Positions 24,986-35,237 of a DNA stretch of 64,000 bases are shown piece after piece. A program made the position numbers and the translations under genes. Source of the stretch: Lentzea aerocolonigenes (GTDB lineage: Bacteria > Actinomycetota > Actinomycetes > Mycobacteriales > Pseudonocardiaceae); the NCBI RefSeq assembly GCF_000974445.1, contig NZ_BBOJ01000001.1, positions 620,001-684,000 on the forward strand, given 5' to 3'. Each line of letters starts with the position of its first letter. Within the stretch, counting starts at the first letter, position 1. The notes under the pieces are model-generated. The model saw only the letters and a program-made list of their open reading frames with translations, did no database searches and was not told the DNA's origin.

Positions 24986-25428
24986 CCGCCGATGTACCCG
25001 ACGGTGGCGGGGTAGACGCTCCACAGCGTCGACCCGACCGCGGCGACCGGCACGAACCTGCGCAGCGGCCACTTCAGCGCACCCGCCAGCAACGCCCCGA
25101 CGATCCCACCCGCGGGCAGGAACCGCGCCGCGATGAGGATGGTCTCGCCCTTGGACGCGAGCTGGTCCGCCGTCCACACGACCATGGCCCGCGCCTTGGC
25201 GTTCTTGTTGACCTTGTCGAGGGCCTTCATGCCCATCCGCCGACCCGCGGTAAAGTTGATCATGTCGGCGATCAGGCAGCCGGCCGCGGCGACCGCGACC
25301 ACGAGGTACAGCGGAACCTCACCGGACGCAGCCAGGACACCGGCGCCGATGAGCACGGCCTCCGTCGGTGCCAGTGGCACGACGGCGACCAGGAACAGCA
25401 CGACGAGACTGGCGGCTGTGGTGCTCAT
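24850..25428 (-). CDS. DedA family (VTT domain) membrane protein
   Basis: A 192-residue multi-pass protein with the VTT/DedA pattern: N-terminal hydrophobic region, EAVLIGAGVLAASGEVPLY, GRRMGMKAL, and the RFLPAGGIVGALLAGALKWPLRRF motif (about 103-127) that matches the family's F(F/L)xR(F/L)xPxxR region. Family members transport or scramble phospholipids such as C55-isoprenyl phosphate and support envelope integrity. Three to four more TM helices follow. Tail overlaps the TetR gene. Confidence 0.85.
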   Translation of the reverse strand: MSTTAASLVVLFLVAVVPLAPTEAVLIGAGVLAASGEVPLYLVVAVAAAGCLIADMINFTAGRRMGMKALDKVNKNAKARAMVVWTADQLASKGETILIAARFLPAGGIVGALLAGALKWPLRRFVPVAAVGSTLWSVYPATVGYIGGQIIDDAWLAMLLSFAVATLISIPVGMAIRARNASRTLSYAEASS

Positions 25429-25510
25429 GATCCGTGAACGTACGTGACGCAGATGAACAATCCCGACCTGGGTGTTTCTTCAGCGTGCCCACAGGTGGCG
25501 GAGTCGATCC

Positions 25511-25615
25511 AGGGCCGCAACCGGCAGCCTTCACCGCGTCTTCCGGCGCCCAGCAGGGCGCGATGCACCCGTCTGAACGTCGAAATACGGGGCAAAGGCT
25601 GCCGGTTGCGGCCCT
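25511..25615. repeat. 21-bp perfect inverted repeat enclosing 63 nt
   Basis: AGGGCCGCAACCGGCAGCCTT (25511-25531, shown here only to 20 by its ends AGGGC..GCCTT) is repeated in exact inverse orientation at 25595-25615. The interior holds a small second hairpin (GCGCCC-AGCA-GGGCGC, near 25547-25562). It lies between the divergent DedA gene and DUF4184 gene. No matching direct repeats flank it, so a mobile-element origin is not supported; a cruciform, operator array or structured small RNA is possible. Confidence 0.6.
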
Positions 25616-25626
25616 AGGCTGGTCAC

Positions 25627-26343
25627 GTGCCGTTCACGCTCGCGCATCCGGCCGCCGTGCTGCCGTTGCGCCGGCACCTCTGGTTCCCAGGGCTCGTGGC
25701 GGGCGCCGTAGCACCCGACGTGGGCTACTACCTGCCGTTCCTGCCGACCCACGACGTGCTCGGCGGATCCCTCGCCGCGGTGGTGTTGCTGCTGGCCGGA
25801 CGGGTGATGCTGCCTTCGCTGATGGCGTTGGCGCCGACGTTCGTGCGGGACCGCGTGCAACGCCCCGGTGGCTTCCGTCAGCCGTTCGTGCGCGCGTTGT
25901 CCATCGTGGTGGGCGTGCTCACGCATCTGCTGTGGGACGGCTTCACGCAGACGGACGGGTGGTTCGTTCAGCGGTGGGACTGGCTGAACGTGTCGGTCAT
26001 CGGACCGCACCGCCTCTACAACGTGGTCGGGTACGTGTCGTCCCTCGGAGGCCTGGCGCTGCTCGCCTGGACAGCGCGCCGGGCTGCTCCGAACGGCCCT
26101 GCCCGCTGTTCGAACGGGCATGACTGGCCGTCACGCACCGGGAATTCCCGGTACCAGTTCCGGATCTTCATCGGGCTCGCCGCCGTGGTCGGCGCCGTCG
26201 TTTCACTGTCCGATCCGGTCAGTCAGGTCAGCTCGTATGACTGGGTGCGCTGCCTCCTGCTGGGCCTGATCCAGGGTGCGGCCGCGGGTTTGGTCGCGCA
26301 CGCCGTTCTGTGGCGCTTCAACCAGTCAGTGCGTGACACGTGA
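25627..26343 (+). CDS. DUF4184 family membrane protein
   Basis: A 238-residue protein beginning MPFTLAHPAAVLPLRR (GTG start), the hallmark of DUF4184, with APDVGYYLPF near residue 28 and THLLWDGFTQTDGW near residue 98: conserved His/Asp residues reminiscent of membrane hydrolases such as the LexA-regulated YdjM group. TM segments lie near 20-40, 48-65, 88-105, 130-150 and 178-232. Function unknown. Confidence 0.75.
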   Translation: MPFTLAHPAAVLPLRRHLWFPGLVAGAVAPDVGYYLPFLPTHDVLGGSLAAVVLLLAGRVMLPSLMALAPTFVRDRVQRPGGFRQPFVRALSIVVGVLTHLLWDGFTQTDGWFVQRWDWLNVSVIGPHRLYNVVGYVSSLGGLALLAWTARRAAPNGPARCSNGHDWPSRTGNSRYQFRIFIGLAAVVGAVVSLSDPVSQVSSYDWVRCLLLGLIQGAAAGLVAHAVLWRFNQSVRDT

Positions 26344-26405
26344 TGACTGCTCGGTTCTGCCGGTAAAGCTCCGATCTGTCACGCGTTCAACGGCCAGTTC
26401 CGCCG

Positions 26406-26435
26406 TTGACCTGTGTCCTGGGCCACAACTAGCCT
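26406..26435 (+). promoter_or_regulatory. Strong sigma70-type promoter of the secreted phosphoesterase
   Basis: TTGACC (26406-26411) and TAGCCT (26430-26435) are separated by 18 nt, the best housekeeping promoter in this intergenic region. Transcription would start near 26442. Confidence 0.6.
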
Positions 26436-26445
26436 CCGAAATCAA

Positions 26446-26462
26446 TTAGGAAAGCTTCTTTA
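26446..26462 (+). promoter_or_regulatory. AGGAAAG/CTTCTTT imperfect palindrome at the start of the phosphoesterase transcript
   Basis: TTAGGAAAGCTTCTTTA lies just after the predicted transcription start. AGGAAA-N-TTTCCT-type palindromes near the start site are described for actinomycete secreted hydrolase genes controlled by ROK-family repressors (chitosanase is the case I recall). The right half here is imperfect, so this is a candidate only. Confidence 0.35.
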
Positions 26463-26501
26463 CCAATACTTCGAGCCGCTGCCCTTGCCCAGGAGGACGA
26501 A

Positions 26502-28070
26502 GTGATCAGAAAACACACCCGAACAGGCGTCGTGGTGGCGGTGTTGGCGCTGGTGATACCGCCTCTCGCGGCATCAGGCACCGCCAACGCGGCCGACGTC
26601 CTGCTCTCCGCCAACAAGCCCACCACCGTGTCGTCGGTCGAAGCGGCGACCTTCGGCGGTGCCAACGCAGTCGACGGCAGCACGACGACCCGCTGGGCGA
26701 GCCTCGAAGGCCACGACCCCGAGTGGATCGCCGTCGACCTCGGCGGCAACGCCACCATCTCCAGGATCAAGCTGAACTGGGAGGTCGCGTACGCGTCGGA
26801 GTACAAGATCCAGACTTCGACCGACGGGTCGACGTGGAGCACGAAGAAGACGATGACCGGCCAGAACGGTGGCATCGACGACGTCGCCATCGCCACGTCC
26901 GGCCGCTACGTGCGGATCTACGGCACCAAGCGCGGTACGTCCTACGGCTACTCGCTGTGGGAGATGGAGGTCTACGGCAGCAACCCCAACGGTGACAACA
27001 CCGCCCCGACGGCACCCACCGGCCTCGTCTCGACCGGCACCACGTCGAGCTCGGTGAGTCTGCAGTGGACGGCCGCGACCGACAACGTCGGCGTGACCGG
27101 CTACGACGTCCTGCGCAACGGCAGCGTCGTCGGCTCACCCACCGGCACGTCGTTCACCGACACGGGCCTGGCGTCCGGCACGGCGTTCACCTACACCGTT
27201 CGCGCCCGTGACGCGGCGGGCAACCTCGGTCCCGCGAGCAACGCGGTGCAGGTGACGACCCAGCCGGCCGGACCCGGCGACACCATCACGGTCGTCGTCG
27301 CCGGCGACATCGCGTCGCTGACGAACACCGAGCACTACGAGACCGCGAAGCTCATCGACCAGATCAAGCCGAACCACATCCTGACGGTCGGCGACAACCA
27401 GTACGACAGCGGCAAGCTCACGGAGTTCATGGCCCACTACGACAAGTCGTGGGGCAAGTACAAGAGCATCACGCACCCCGCGACCGGCAACCACGAGTGG
27501 GAGGACAACCTCAACGGCTACAAGTCGTACTTCGGCACGCAGGCCTACCCGCAGGGAAAGCCGTACTACAGCTGGGAAGCCGGCGAGTTCCACTTCGTGT
27601 CGTTCGACTCGAACACGCTCTACGAGACCGGTAGCGACTCCACCCAGCTGACCTGGCTGAAGAACGACCTGGCTGCGAACACCAAGCCGTGCGTCGTCGG
27701 CTACTGGCACCACCCGCGGTTCAACTCCGGCCAGTACGGCGACAAGTCCGTGATGGCACCGCTGTGGAACGCGTTCGCGGACGCCAAGGCCGACGTCGTG
27801 TTCAACGGTCACGACCACCACTACGAGCGCCTGAAGCCGTTGAACAAGAGCGGTTCGGTGGACGAGACCAACGGCATGCGCGCGGCGATCGTCGGCATCG
27901 GCGGCGACTACCTCTACGACGAGGTCAACCCGCGCACCGGCGTCGAGAAGTGGTTCGCGGACAGCCACGGCGTCATGAAGCTCACCCTCTCCGGCCGCTC
28001 CTACTCGTGGGAGGTCATCGACACGGCCGGAACGGTGCGCGACAAGGCCGGTCCGTACACCTGTCGTTGA
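26502..28070 (+). CDS. Secreted metallophosphoesterase with F5/8 type C and fibronectin III domains
   Basis: A 522-residue exoprotein starting at GTG 26502 behind AGGAGG. A signal peptide (about 1-30, ending ANAA) is followed by an F5/8 type C carbohydrate-binding domain (about 33-163), a fibronectin III domain (about 170-258, SSVSLQWTAATDNVGVTGYDV) and a calcineurin-like phosphoesterase domain (about 264-515). Metal ligands are in VVAGDIAS, TVGDNQYD, ATGNHEWE, GYWHHPRF and FNGHDHHYE. Probably releases phosphate from organic phosphoesters at polysaccharide surfaces. Confidence 0.9.
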   Translation: MIRKHTRTGVVVAVLALVIPPLAASGTANAADVLLSANKPTTVSSVEAATFGGANAVDGSTTTRWASLEGHDPEWIAVDLGGNATISRIKLNWEVAYASEYKIQTSTDGSTWSTKKTMTGQNGGIDDVAIATSGRYVRIYGTKRGTSYGYSLWEMEVYGSNPNGDNTAPTAPTGLVSTGTTSSSVSLQWTAATDNVGVTGYDVLRNGSVVGSPTGTSFTDTGLASGTAFTYTVRARDAAGNLGPASNAVQVTTQPAGPGDTITVVVAGDIASLTNTEHYETAKLIDQIKPNHILTVGDNQYDSGKLTEFMAHYDKSWGKYKSITHPATGNHEWEDNLNGYKSYFGTQAYPQGKPYYSWEAGEFHFVSFDSNTLYETGSDSTQLTWLKNDLAANTKPCVVGYWHHPRFNSGQYGDKSVMAPLWNAFADAKADVVFNGHDHHYERLKPLNKSGSVDETNGMRAAIVGIGGDYLYDEVNPRTGVEKWFADSHGVMKLTLSGRSYSWEVIDTAGTVRDKAGPYTCR

Positions 28071-28083
28071 TTCGGAGGCCGTC

Positions 28084-29213
28084 GTGTACATCGCAACAGC
28101 TCGACAAGCTCCCGCCGCGGGTGGCACCGGCAGGATCGCCGCGAACGTGCTCGCTCTGGGCGCGGTGTCACTGCTCACGGACGTCTCGTCCGAGATGGTG
28201 ACCGCGATCCTGCCGCTCTACCTCGTGCTGGGGCTGGGATTCTCCCCGCTGCAGTTCGGTGTGCTCGACGGCATCTACACCGGTGTCACGGCACTGGTTC
28301 GTGTTGCCGGCGGTCATGCGGCCGACCGCTGGCAACGGCGCAAGCTCGTGGCCGGTCTGGGTTACGGGATCTCGGCGGTGGGCAAACTCGGACTGCTCGC
28401 CGCCGGGACCTCCGCCACCGCGATGGGGCTCGTGCTGGCCGGTGACCGGACCGGCAAGGGCTTGCGCACCGCGCCGAGGGACGCGCTGATCACGTTGAGC
28501 AGCGAGCCCTCCGCGCTCGGACGCGCCTTCGGTGTCCACCGCGCCATGGACACCGTCGGTGCGTTCCTCGGCCCGCTGGTGGCGTTCTGTCTCTTGTGGA
28601 CGCTCCCGGCGCGTTACGACGTGGTGTTCGTCGTCAGTTTCTGCTTCGCGGCACTGGGTTTCCTGGTGCTCGTGCTCTTCGTCCGCGACCACCGTGACGT
28701 GTTGCCACGCGTCGCGGTGTCGCTGAGGAACGCCTTCGGGCTGCTGCGGTCCAGGCCGTTCCGGCGGGTCTGCCTGGTCGCGTGCGGACTCGGGTTCCTG
28801 ACGCTGGGCGACGGGTTCATCTACCTGTTGCTGCAGAAGAAGCTGAACGTCGAGGTCGCCTACATCGCGTTGCTGCCCCTCGGCACGGCCGGCGTGTACC
28901 TGCTCGCCGCCGTGCCGATGGGGGCGCTCGCCGACCGGGTCGGGCGGTGGCGGATCTTCCTCGCCGGTCACCTCGCGCTGTTCGGGGCGTACGTGCTGCT
29001 CGCCGGCACGTCCGGGATTTCTTTGCTCGTCGGTGTTCTGCTGCTGCACGGGTTGTTCTACGCGTGCACGGACGGCGTGCTGATGGCCGTCGCAGGTCCG
29101 TTGATGCCCGACGAACTGCGCACGTCCGGTCTGGCCCTGCTCCAGACCGGCCAGGTGCTCGCTCGGGCCTGCTCCTCGGTCCTGTTCGGTGCCCTGTGGA
29201 CGTGGTTCGCGTG

Positions 29214-29217
<4 letters not shown>
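28084..29217 (+). CDS. MFS transporter
   Basis: A 377-residue major facilitator with about 11-12 TM segments. It has LTDVSSEMVTAILPLYL near residue 31 and the motif-A-like GGHAADRWQRRKLVAG after TM2, repeated in the second half as MGALADRVGRWRIFLAG. The DVSSEM and DRTGKGLRTAPRDALI stretches are typical of a bacterial MFS subgroup of unknown substrate. GTG start is 13 nt after the phosphoesterase stop, and its own stop overlaps the next gene's GTG, suggesting one operon. Confidence 0.85.
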
Positions 29218-31983
<2,766 letters not shown>

Positions 31984-31993
31984 TCATGGGAAC

Positions 31994-32043
31994 GACCGGC
32001 GGCAACGCTGAATCCCGCGACGGGGGGCCGGTCTGATCAGACC
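31994..32043 (-). promoter_or_regulatory. leuA attenuator region: alternative hairpins after the leader peptide
   Basis: Two mutually exclusive structures are visible. GGTCTGATCAGACC (32030-32043) is a perfect 14-nt palindrome that includes the leader stop codon. GACCGGC (31994-32000) pairs with GCCGGTC (32027-32033), overlapping the palindrome. Ribosome stalling on the leucine codons would favour one over the other. The exact terminator stem is not certain by eye. Confidence 0.45.
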
Positions 32044-32078
32044 CCGTCACGGCAGCGAAGCAGGAGGGAACGCCACAC
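32037..32078 (-). CDS. leuL: leuA leader (attenuator) peptide, 13 residues
   Basis: On the minus strand GTG at 32078 opens a 13-codon reading frame, VWRSLLLRCRDGV, ending with TGA at 32037-32039. Three consecutive leucine codons (CTC CTG CTT) lie at positions 5-7. It is 77 nt upstream of leuA. No Shine-Dalgarno is present, but a -10 element TACCCT (32086-32091) ends 7 nt before the GTG, so the transcript should be leaderless. Leucine leader peptides before leuA are known in Actinobacteria. Confidence 0.75.
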   Translation of the reverse strand: MWRSLLLRCRDGV

Positions 32079-32085
32079 GAGGGAC

Positions 32086-32091
32086 AGGGTA
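32086..32091 (-). promoter_or_regulatory. -10 element of the leaderless leuL-leuA promoter
   Basis: The minus strand reads GTGACTACCCTGTCC (32082-32096), with TACCCT as the -10. The spacing of 7 nt to the GTG of the leader peptide is that of leaderless actinobacterial transcripts. The same 15-nt motif with one change precedes the gene at 33910-35133. Confidence 0.6.
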
Positions 32092-32251
32092 GTCACAGAT
32101 TGGGCTGTTGTGGAACTCGGGGACCGGATCGTGGGATGTTTTGGGTTCGCTCTGGTTCCGTAAGCCGTGCCGAGGTCGCCTTCAGCCTCGGCCTCGGGGT
32201 AGTGGTCGGTCCGCAAGTTTTGCCGGGCTCGAATCCGGGAAAAGCTCATGT

Positions 32252-32548
32252 ATGTCCAGATTACGTACGACCAGTGGCCGCGGCACGGCTTCCCGCGTGA
32301 TCAGCGGCATCGGCGCGCTCTTCGCCCTCATCGAGGTCCTCTACATCCTGATGATCGTGCTTGGCGCTAACCAGGCCAACGCGTTCTTCAAGTTCATCCA
32401 GTCCCTCGCCGAGCCCCTCGCCCTGTTCTTCCCGGGGTTGTTCAACACCGGCAACTACAACGTCGACGTGTTCTTGAACTACGGTCTGGCCGCCGTGTTC
32501 TGGCTGGTCGTGACTGGTTTGCTCGCACGTGCGGTGTCTCGCTACTGA
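32252..32548 (+). CDS. Small membrane protein, paralogue of the next gene, with a TTA codon
   Basis: A 98-residue protein with two TM segments (about 15-38 and 65-92) separated by ANAFFKFIQSLAEPLALFFPGLFNTGNYNVDVFLNYGLAAVFWLVV cut at about 42-88. ATG 32252 is chosen because it is the first in frame close to the conserved part; GTG at residue 16 is an alternative. Codon 4 is TTA (32261-32263), the rare leucine codon that needs the bldA tRNA in streptomycetes. It shares the AEPLAL...FNYGLAAVFWLVV pattern with the following protein. Function unknown. Confidence 0.65.
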   Translation: MSRLRTTSGRGTASRVISGIGALFALIEVLYILMIVLGANQANAFFKFIQSLAEPLALFFPGLFNTGNYNVDVFLNYGLAAVFWLVVTGLLARAVSRY

Positions 32549-32566
32549 GTAGTAGATTCCTGACCT

Positions 32567-32854
32567 ATGCGAACGCGCGTGGTCGGGATCGCCGCAGCGG
32601 TTGTCAGTTGGGTCGGCCTCGCGCTGGCGGTCGTGCTCGTCGTTCACGTCGTGCTGACCGTCGGCGGGGCCAACCCCGACAACCCCATCACCAGCACGGT
32701 CAAGGCCGTGGCTGAACCTGTGGCGCTGGCGTTCAAGGATCTGTTCTCGCCTGCTGATGCCGAGTTGAGGGTCATCGTCAACTTCGGGCTCGCGGCGGTG
32801 TTCTGGTTGGTCGTTCGAGCGATCGTCCTGAGGCTCGTTAGGCGCCTGAACTAG
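32567..32854 (+). CDS. Small membrane protein, paralogue of the previous gene
   Basis: A 95-residue protein with TM segments at about 6-32 and 68-88 and a loop containing VKAVAEPVALAFKDLFSPADAEL. The second TM (VNFGLAAVFWLVVRAIVL) aligns with LNYGLAAVFWLVVTGLLA of its neighbour, 18 nt upstream, so the pair arose by tandem duplication. Related small proteins occur in Pseudonocardiales; function unknown. Confidence 0.7.
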   Translation: MRTRVVGIAAAVVSWVGLALAVVLVVHVVLTVGGANPDNPITSTVKAVAEPVALAFKDLFSPADAELRVIVNFGLAAVFWLVVRAIVLRLVRRLN

Positions 32855-32863
32855 GTTTTGACC

Positions 32864-33364
32864 ATGGCGCGCGACGACTTCTGCAACAGCTGTGGGGCCC
32901 GGTATGAGGACACGGCTGGTTACCCGCGCACGTGCGGTGGGTGTGGGCACGTGGTGTGGGCCAACCCGGTGCCTGTCGTGGTGCTGCTCGTGCCGGTCAA
33001 GGACGGGGCGCGGACTGGGCTGTTGACTGTGCGGCGGGCCATTCCGCCGGTGGGGGAGCTGGCGTTCGTCAGCGGGTTCATGGACTACGGGGAGTCGTGG
33101 CAGCAGAGTGCTGCTCGCGAGTTGGAGGAAGAGGCCGGGGTTCGGGTTGATCCCGACGGGTTGCGGCCCCTGCACTTCGTGTCGACGCCGGATGGTGGCA
33201 CGGTGCTGTTGTTCGCCACGGCGCCCGCGATCGGTGTTGAGGACCTGCCGCCGTTCGTGCCCAACGACGAGGCTTCTGAGCGCAAGGTCATCTTCGAGTG
33301 GGAGCCGTTGGCGTTTCCGCTGCACGACGATGTCGCGTCGCGGTACTTCTCAGCCGAACAGTGA
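32864..33364 (+). CDS. Nudix hydrolase with N-terminal zinc ribbon
   Basis: The 166-residue protein opens with a zinc ribbon (FCNSCGARY...TCGGCGHVVW, Cys near 8, 11, 27, 30) as in NudC-type enzymes, followed by a Nudix box GFMDYGESWQQSAARELEEEAG (about 68-89, given by its ends GFMDYGES and RELEEEAG). Probably cleaves a nucleoside diphosphate linked to another moiety. ATG 32864 is preferred; a TTG six bases earlier is possible. Overlaps the nitroreductase tail by 15 nt. Confidence 0.85.
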   Translation: MARDDFCNSCGARYEDTAGYPRTCGGCGHVVWANPVPVVVLLVPVKDGARTGLLTVRRAIPPVGELAFVSGFMDYGESWQQSAARELEEEAGVRVDPDGLRPLHFVSTPDGGTVLLFATAPAIGVEDLPPFVPNDEASERKVIFEWEPLAFPLHDDVASRYFSAEQ

Positions 33365-33910
33365 CTGGCCCCAGGTGTCGGTGAAGACCGTTTCCGAGAG
33401 CGGGTGGCGGCGGCGTTCTCGCTGTTCGCGGGCTTGAAGGTCCTCGGGGAGGTCTTCGAGATCGCCCTGGCGGCCGATGGCCATGGCCACCAGGGGGCGG
33501 ACGTCGTCGGGCATCGAGAAGGTGTCGTGGGCGGCTTGCTTGTCGAAGCCGCCCATCATGTGGGCGATGAGGCCCAGGTCCACTGCTTGGAGAGCGATGT
33601 TCTCCATGGCCAGGCCCAGGCCGAACTCCACGTTGGGGAGGTCGCCCCGGTCGTCCTGGGTGATCACGCAGCCGATCAGGAGGATCGACGCGCGGTGGGC
33701 CCAGGTCTTGTTGCCTGGGCGGAGGGTTTCGAAGATCTTCGTGAACGTGGCCGTGCCTCGGTGGCCGACCACGAAGCGGGCCGGCTGGCTGTTGCCGTGG
33801 GACGGGGCCCAGCGGGCTGCTTCCAGCAGGGTGCGGAGTTCGTCGTCGGAGACGGTGGCCTCAGCGTCGAAGGCTCTTGGGCTTCTGCGGCTCGAGATCA
33901 GCTCGTTCAT
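33350..33910 (-). CDS. Nitroreductase family protein
   Basis: A 186-residue FMN-dependent oxidoreductase. It has the family's SSRRSPRAFD start, LLEAARWAPSHGNSQPARFVVG (about 34-55), and GLGLAMENIALQAVDLGL (about 105-122) followed by GLIAHMMGGFD. Shorter than classical NfsB but normal for the subgroup. ATG 33910 overlaps the stop of the upstream membrane protein by one base, so the two are co-transcribed. Substrate unknown. Confidence 0.85.
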   Translation of the reverse strand: MNELISSRRSPRAFDAEATVSDDELRTLLEAARWAPSHGNSQPARFVVGHRGTATFTKIFETLRPGNKTWAHRASILLIGCVITQDDRGDLPNVEFGLGLAMENIALQAVDLGLIAHMMGGFDKQAAHDTFSMPDDVRPLVAMAIGRQGDLEDLPEDLQAREQRERRRHPLSETVFTDTWGQSLFG

Positions 33911-35133
33911 CAGATCGCATACTGCCAAACGGCCAGGGAGTAGGCGCCGAACCAGGCGCTGAACAGGATGGCCATGCCCAGCACCGTCAGGACCGTGGAC
34001 GGGCGGCGGCGGGCCAGGACCAGGGCCAGTGGGATCAGCAGGGTGAAGGCTGGGAGCAGGAGGCGGGCCTTCGAGTTCATCAGGCCGTTCGAGCCGATGT
34101 CCATGGCCAGGACGCCCAGGCCGTACGCGATCAGCGGCCACTCCAGGCGGCGCTGGAAGGCGTAGAAGACCAGGACGATGGCCAGGGCCAGGAGCCAGAC
34201 CGTGCCGGTTTCGAGGACCGAGCGCGGGTTGCCGAGGTGGCTGAGGCTGAACTCCCAGGTGGCGGCGCCCCCGTCGAACTTCGAGTTCCAGCCGCGTTGC
34301 TGCACGCCGAACCAGCCCGCGAGGTCGCCGGTGCGGAACGAGACCCAGGCCAGGTAGCTGAGCATGCCCAGCGGGGCGATCAGGCCGCCTGCCCACGCGC
34401 GCCAGTCGCGGCGGTTCGCGATCACCGCCACCACGACCGCGAGGCCCACTGCCGCGATGAGGGCCGCTGCGGTGGGGCGGACCAGGCCCGCTGCGGCGCA
34501 GCAGACGCCGGCGAGGATCCAGCGCTTTTTGACCACGCCCACCAGGGACCAGATCGCGAACGCGCAGAACGTGGCCTCGGAGTAGGTCATGGACAGGACC
34601 ACGGCCATGGGGGAGGCGGCGAAGAGCGTGACCAGGATCAGGCCCGCGCGCGAGGAGCCGTCGCGGACCGTGCGGCCCAGGACGAACAGGCCGTACGCGC
34701 AGAACAGGCCGCTGATCAGGCTGACCGCGAAGGCTGCGCCCACCAGGTCCACGCCCGGCAGGCCGTCCACCCACCTGATGAGCGCGGGGTAGCCGGGGAA
34801 GAACGCCAGCGGGGTCTCGGCCGTGCGGTGGCCCGCCGCGTCGGTCAGGCGTTGCGGCACGTCGTTGTAGCCGCCCTGGGCGATGCCGAGGAACCACTCG
34901 CCGTCCCACGACTTCAGGTTGTCGACGGACGTGTCGGTCTTGCCGGTGGTCTTGTTCTGGTACTCGACGACCAGCTGCAGCACGAAGAGACCGACCTGTC
35001 GCACGAACAGGTAGATCAGCGCCGGAGCCGTCCAGAGCGCGGCGGGGTGTCTGAGCGCCTCGGCCAGCCGTGTGCGCGCAGTGCTCTCATGCACGGCTGC
35101 TGGGTCCTCCACGTCAAAGGCGATCGACGACAC
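33910..35133 (-). CDS. Integral membrane glycosyltransferase-like (PIG-V/mannosyltransferase family) protein
   Basis: A 407-residue protein with about 10 TM helices. The first periplasmic loop holds [15 protein letters not shown] (about 86), the Trp-Asp-rich loop typical of GT-C polyprenol-dependent mannosyltransferases related to [24 protein letters not shown] follows, then [25 protein letters not shown] start it at GTG 35133 because a -10 element (TACTCT, 35140-35145) lies 6 nt upstream, giving a leaderless transcript; an ATG at 35175 would place the promoter inside the gene. Exact donor and acceptor unknown. Confidence 0.7.
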   Translation of the reverse strand: MSSIAFDVEDPAAVHESTARTRLAEALRHPAALWTAPALIYLFVRQVGLFVLQLVVEYQNKTTGKTDTSVDNLKSWDGEWFLGIAQGGYNDVPQRLTDAAGHRTAETPLAFFPGYPALIRWVDGLPGVDLVGAAFAVSLISGLFCAYGLFVLGRTVRDGSSRAGLILVTLFAASPMAVVLSMTYSEATFCAFAIWSLVGVVKKRWILAGVCCAAAGLVRPTAAALIAAVGLAVVVAVIANRRDWRAWAGGLIAPLGMLSYLAWVSFRTGDLAGWFGVQQRGWNSKFDGGAATWEFSLSHLGNPRSVLETGTVWLLALAIVLVFYAFQRRLEWPLIAYGLGVLAMDIGSNGLMNSKARLLLPAFTLLIPLALVLARRRPSTVLTVLGMAILFSAWFGAYSLAVWQYAI

Positions 35134-35139
35134 CCGGAC

Positions 35140-35145
35140 AGAGTA
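35140..35145 (-). promoter_or_regulatory. -10 element of a leaderless promoter
   Basis: The minus strand reads GTGACTACTCTGTCC at 35136-35150, differing by one base from the leuL promoter motif at 32082-32096. TACTCT is the -10, six bases before GTG 35133. Confidence 0.55.
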
Positions 35146-35187
35146 GTCACGCGCGTCACGGCTCCAGAGTCTCACCAGGTGGTCCGG

Positions 35188-35200
35188 GTAGGCTGCCTAC
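35188..35200. promoter_or_regulatory. GTAGGC-T-GCCTAC palindrome upstream of lysC
   Basis: A perfect 6-bp inverted repeat around one base, 38 nt before the lysC start. It contains TAGGCT, a possible -10 for lysC, and so may be an operator or part of the promoter. No known family assigned. Confidence 0.35.
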
Positions 35201-35237
35201 GACGTGCAGTTTTAGTCGCGTGAAGGAGGTTGGGTCG

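Noticed and set aside
25511-25615. Inverted repeat as a MITE or IS remnant
   Set aside because: No target-site duplication flanks the arms and the interior encodes no transposase fragment.
32221-32250. tRNA T-arm-like sequence (CCGGGCTCGAATCCGGG) upstream of the small membrane protein gene
   Set aside because: The stem is not fully complementary, and no matching acceptor, D-arm or anticodon arm is found in the preceding 75 nt.
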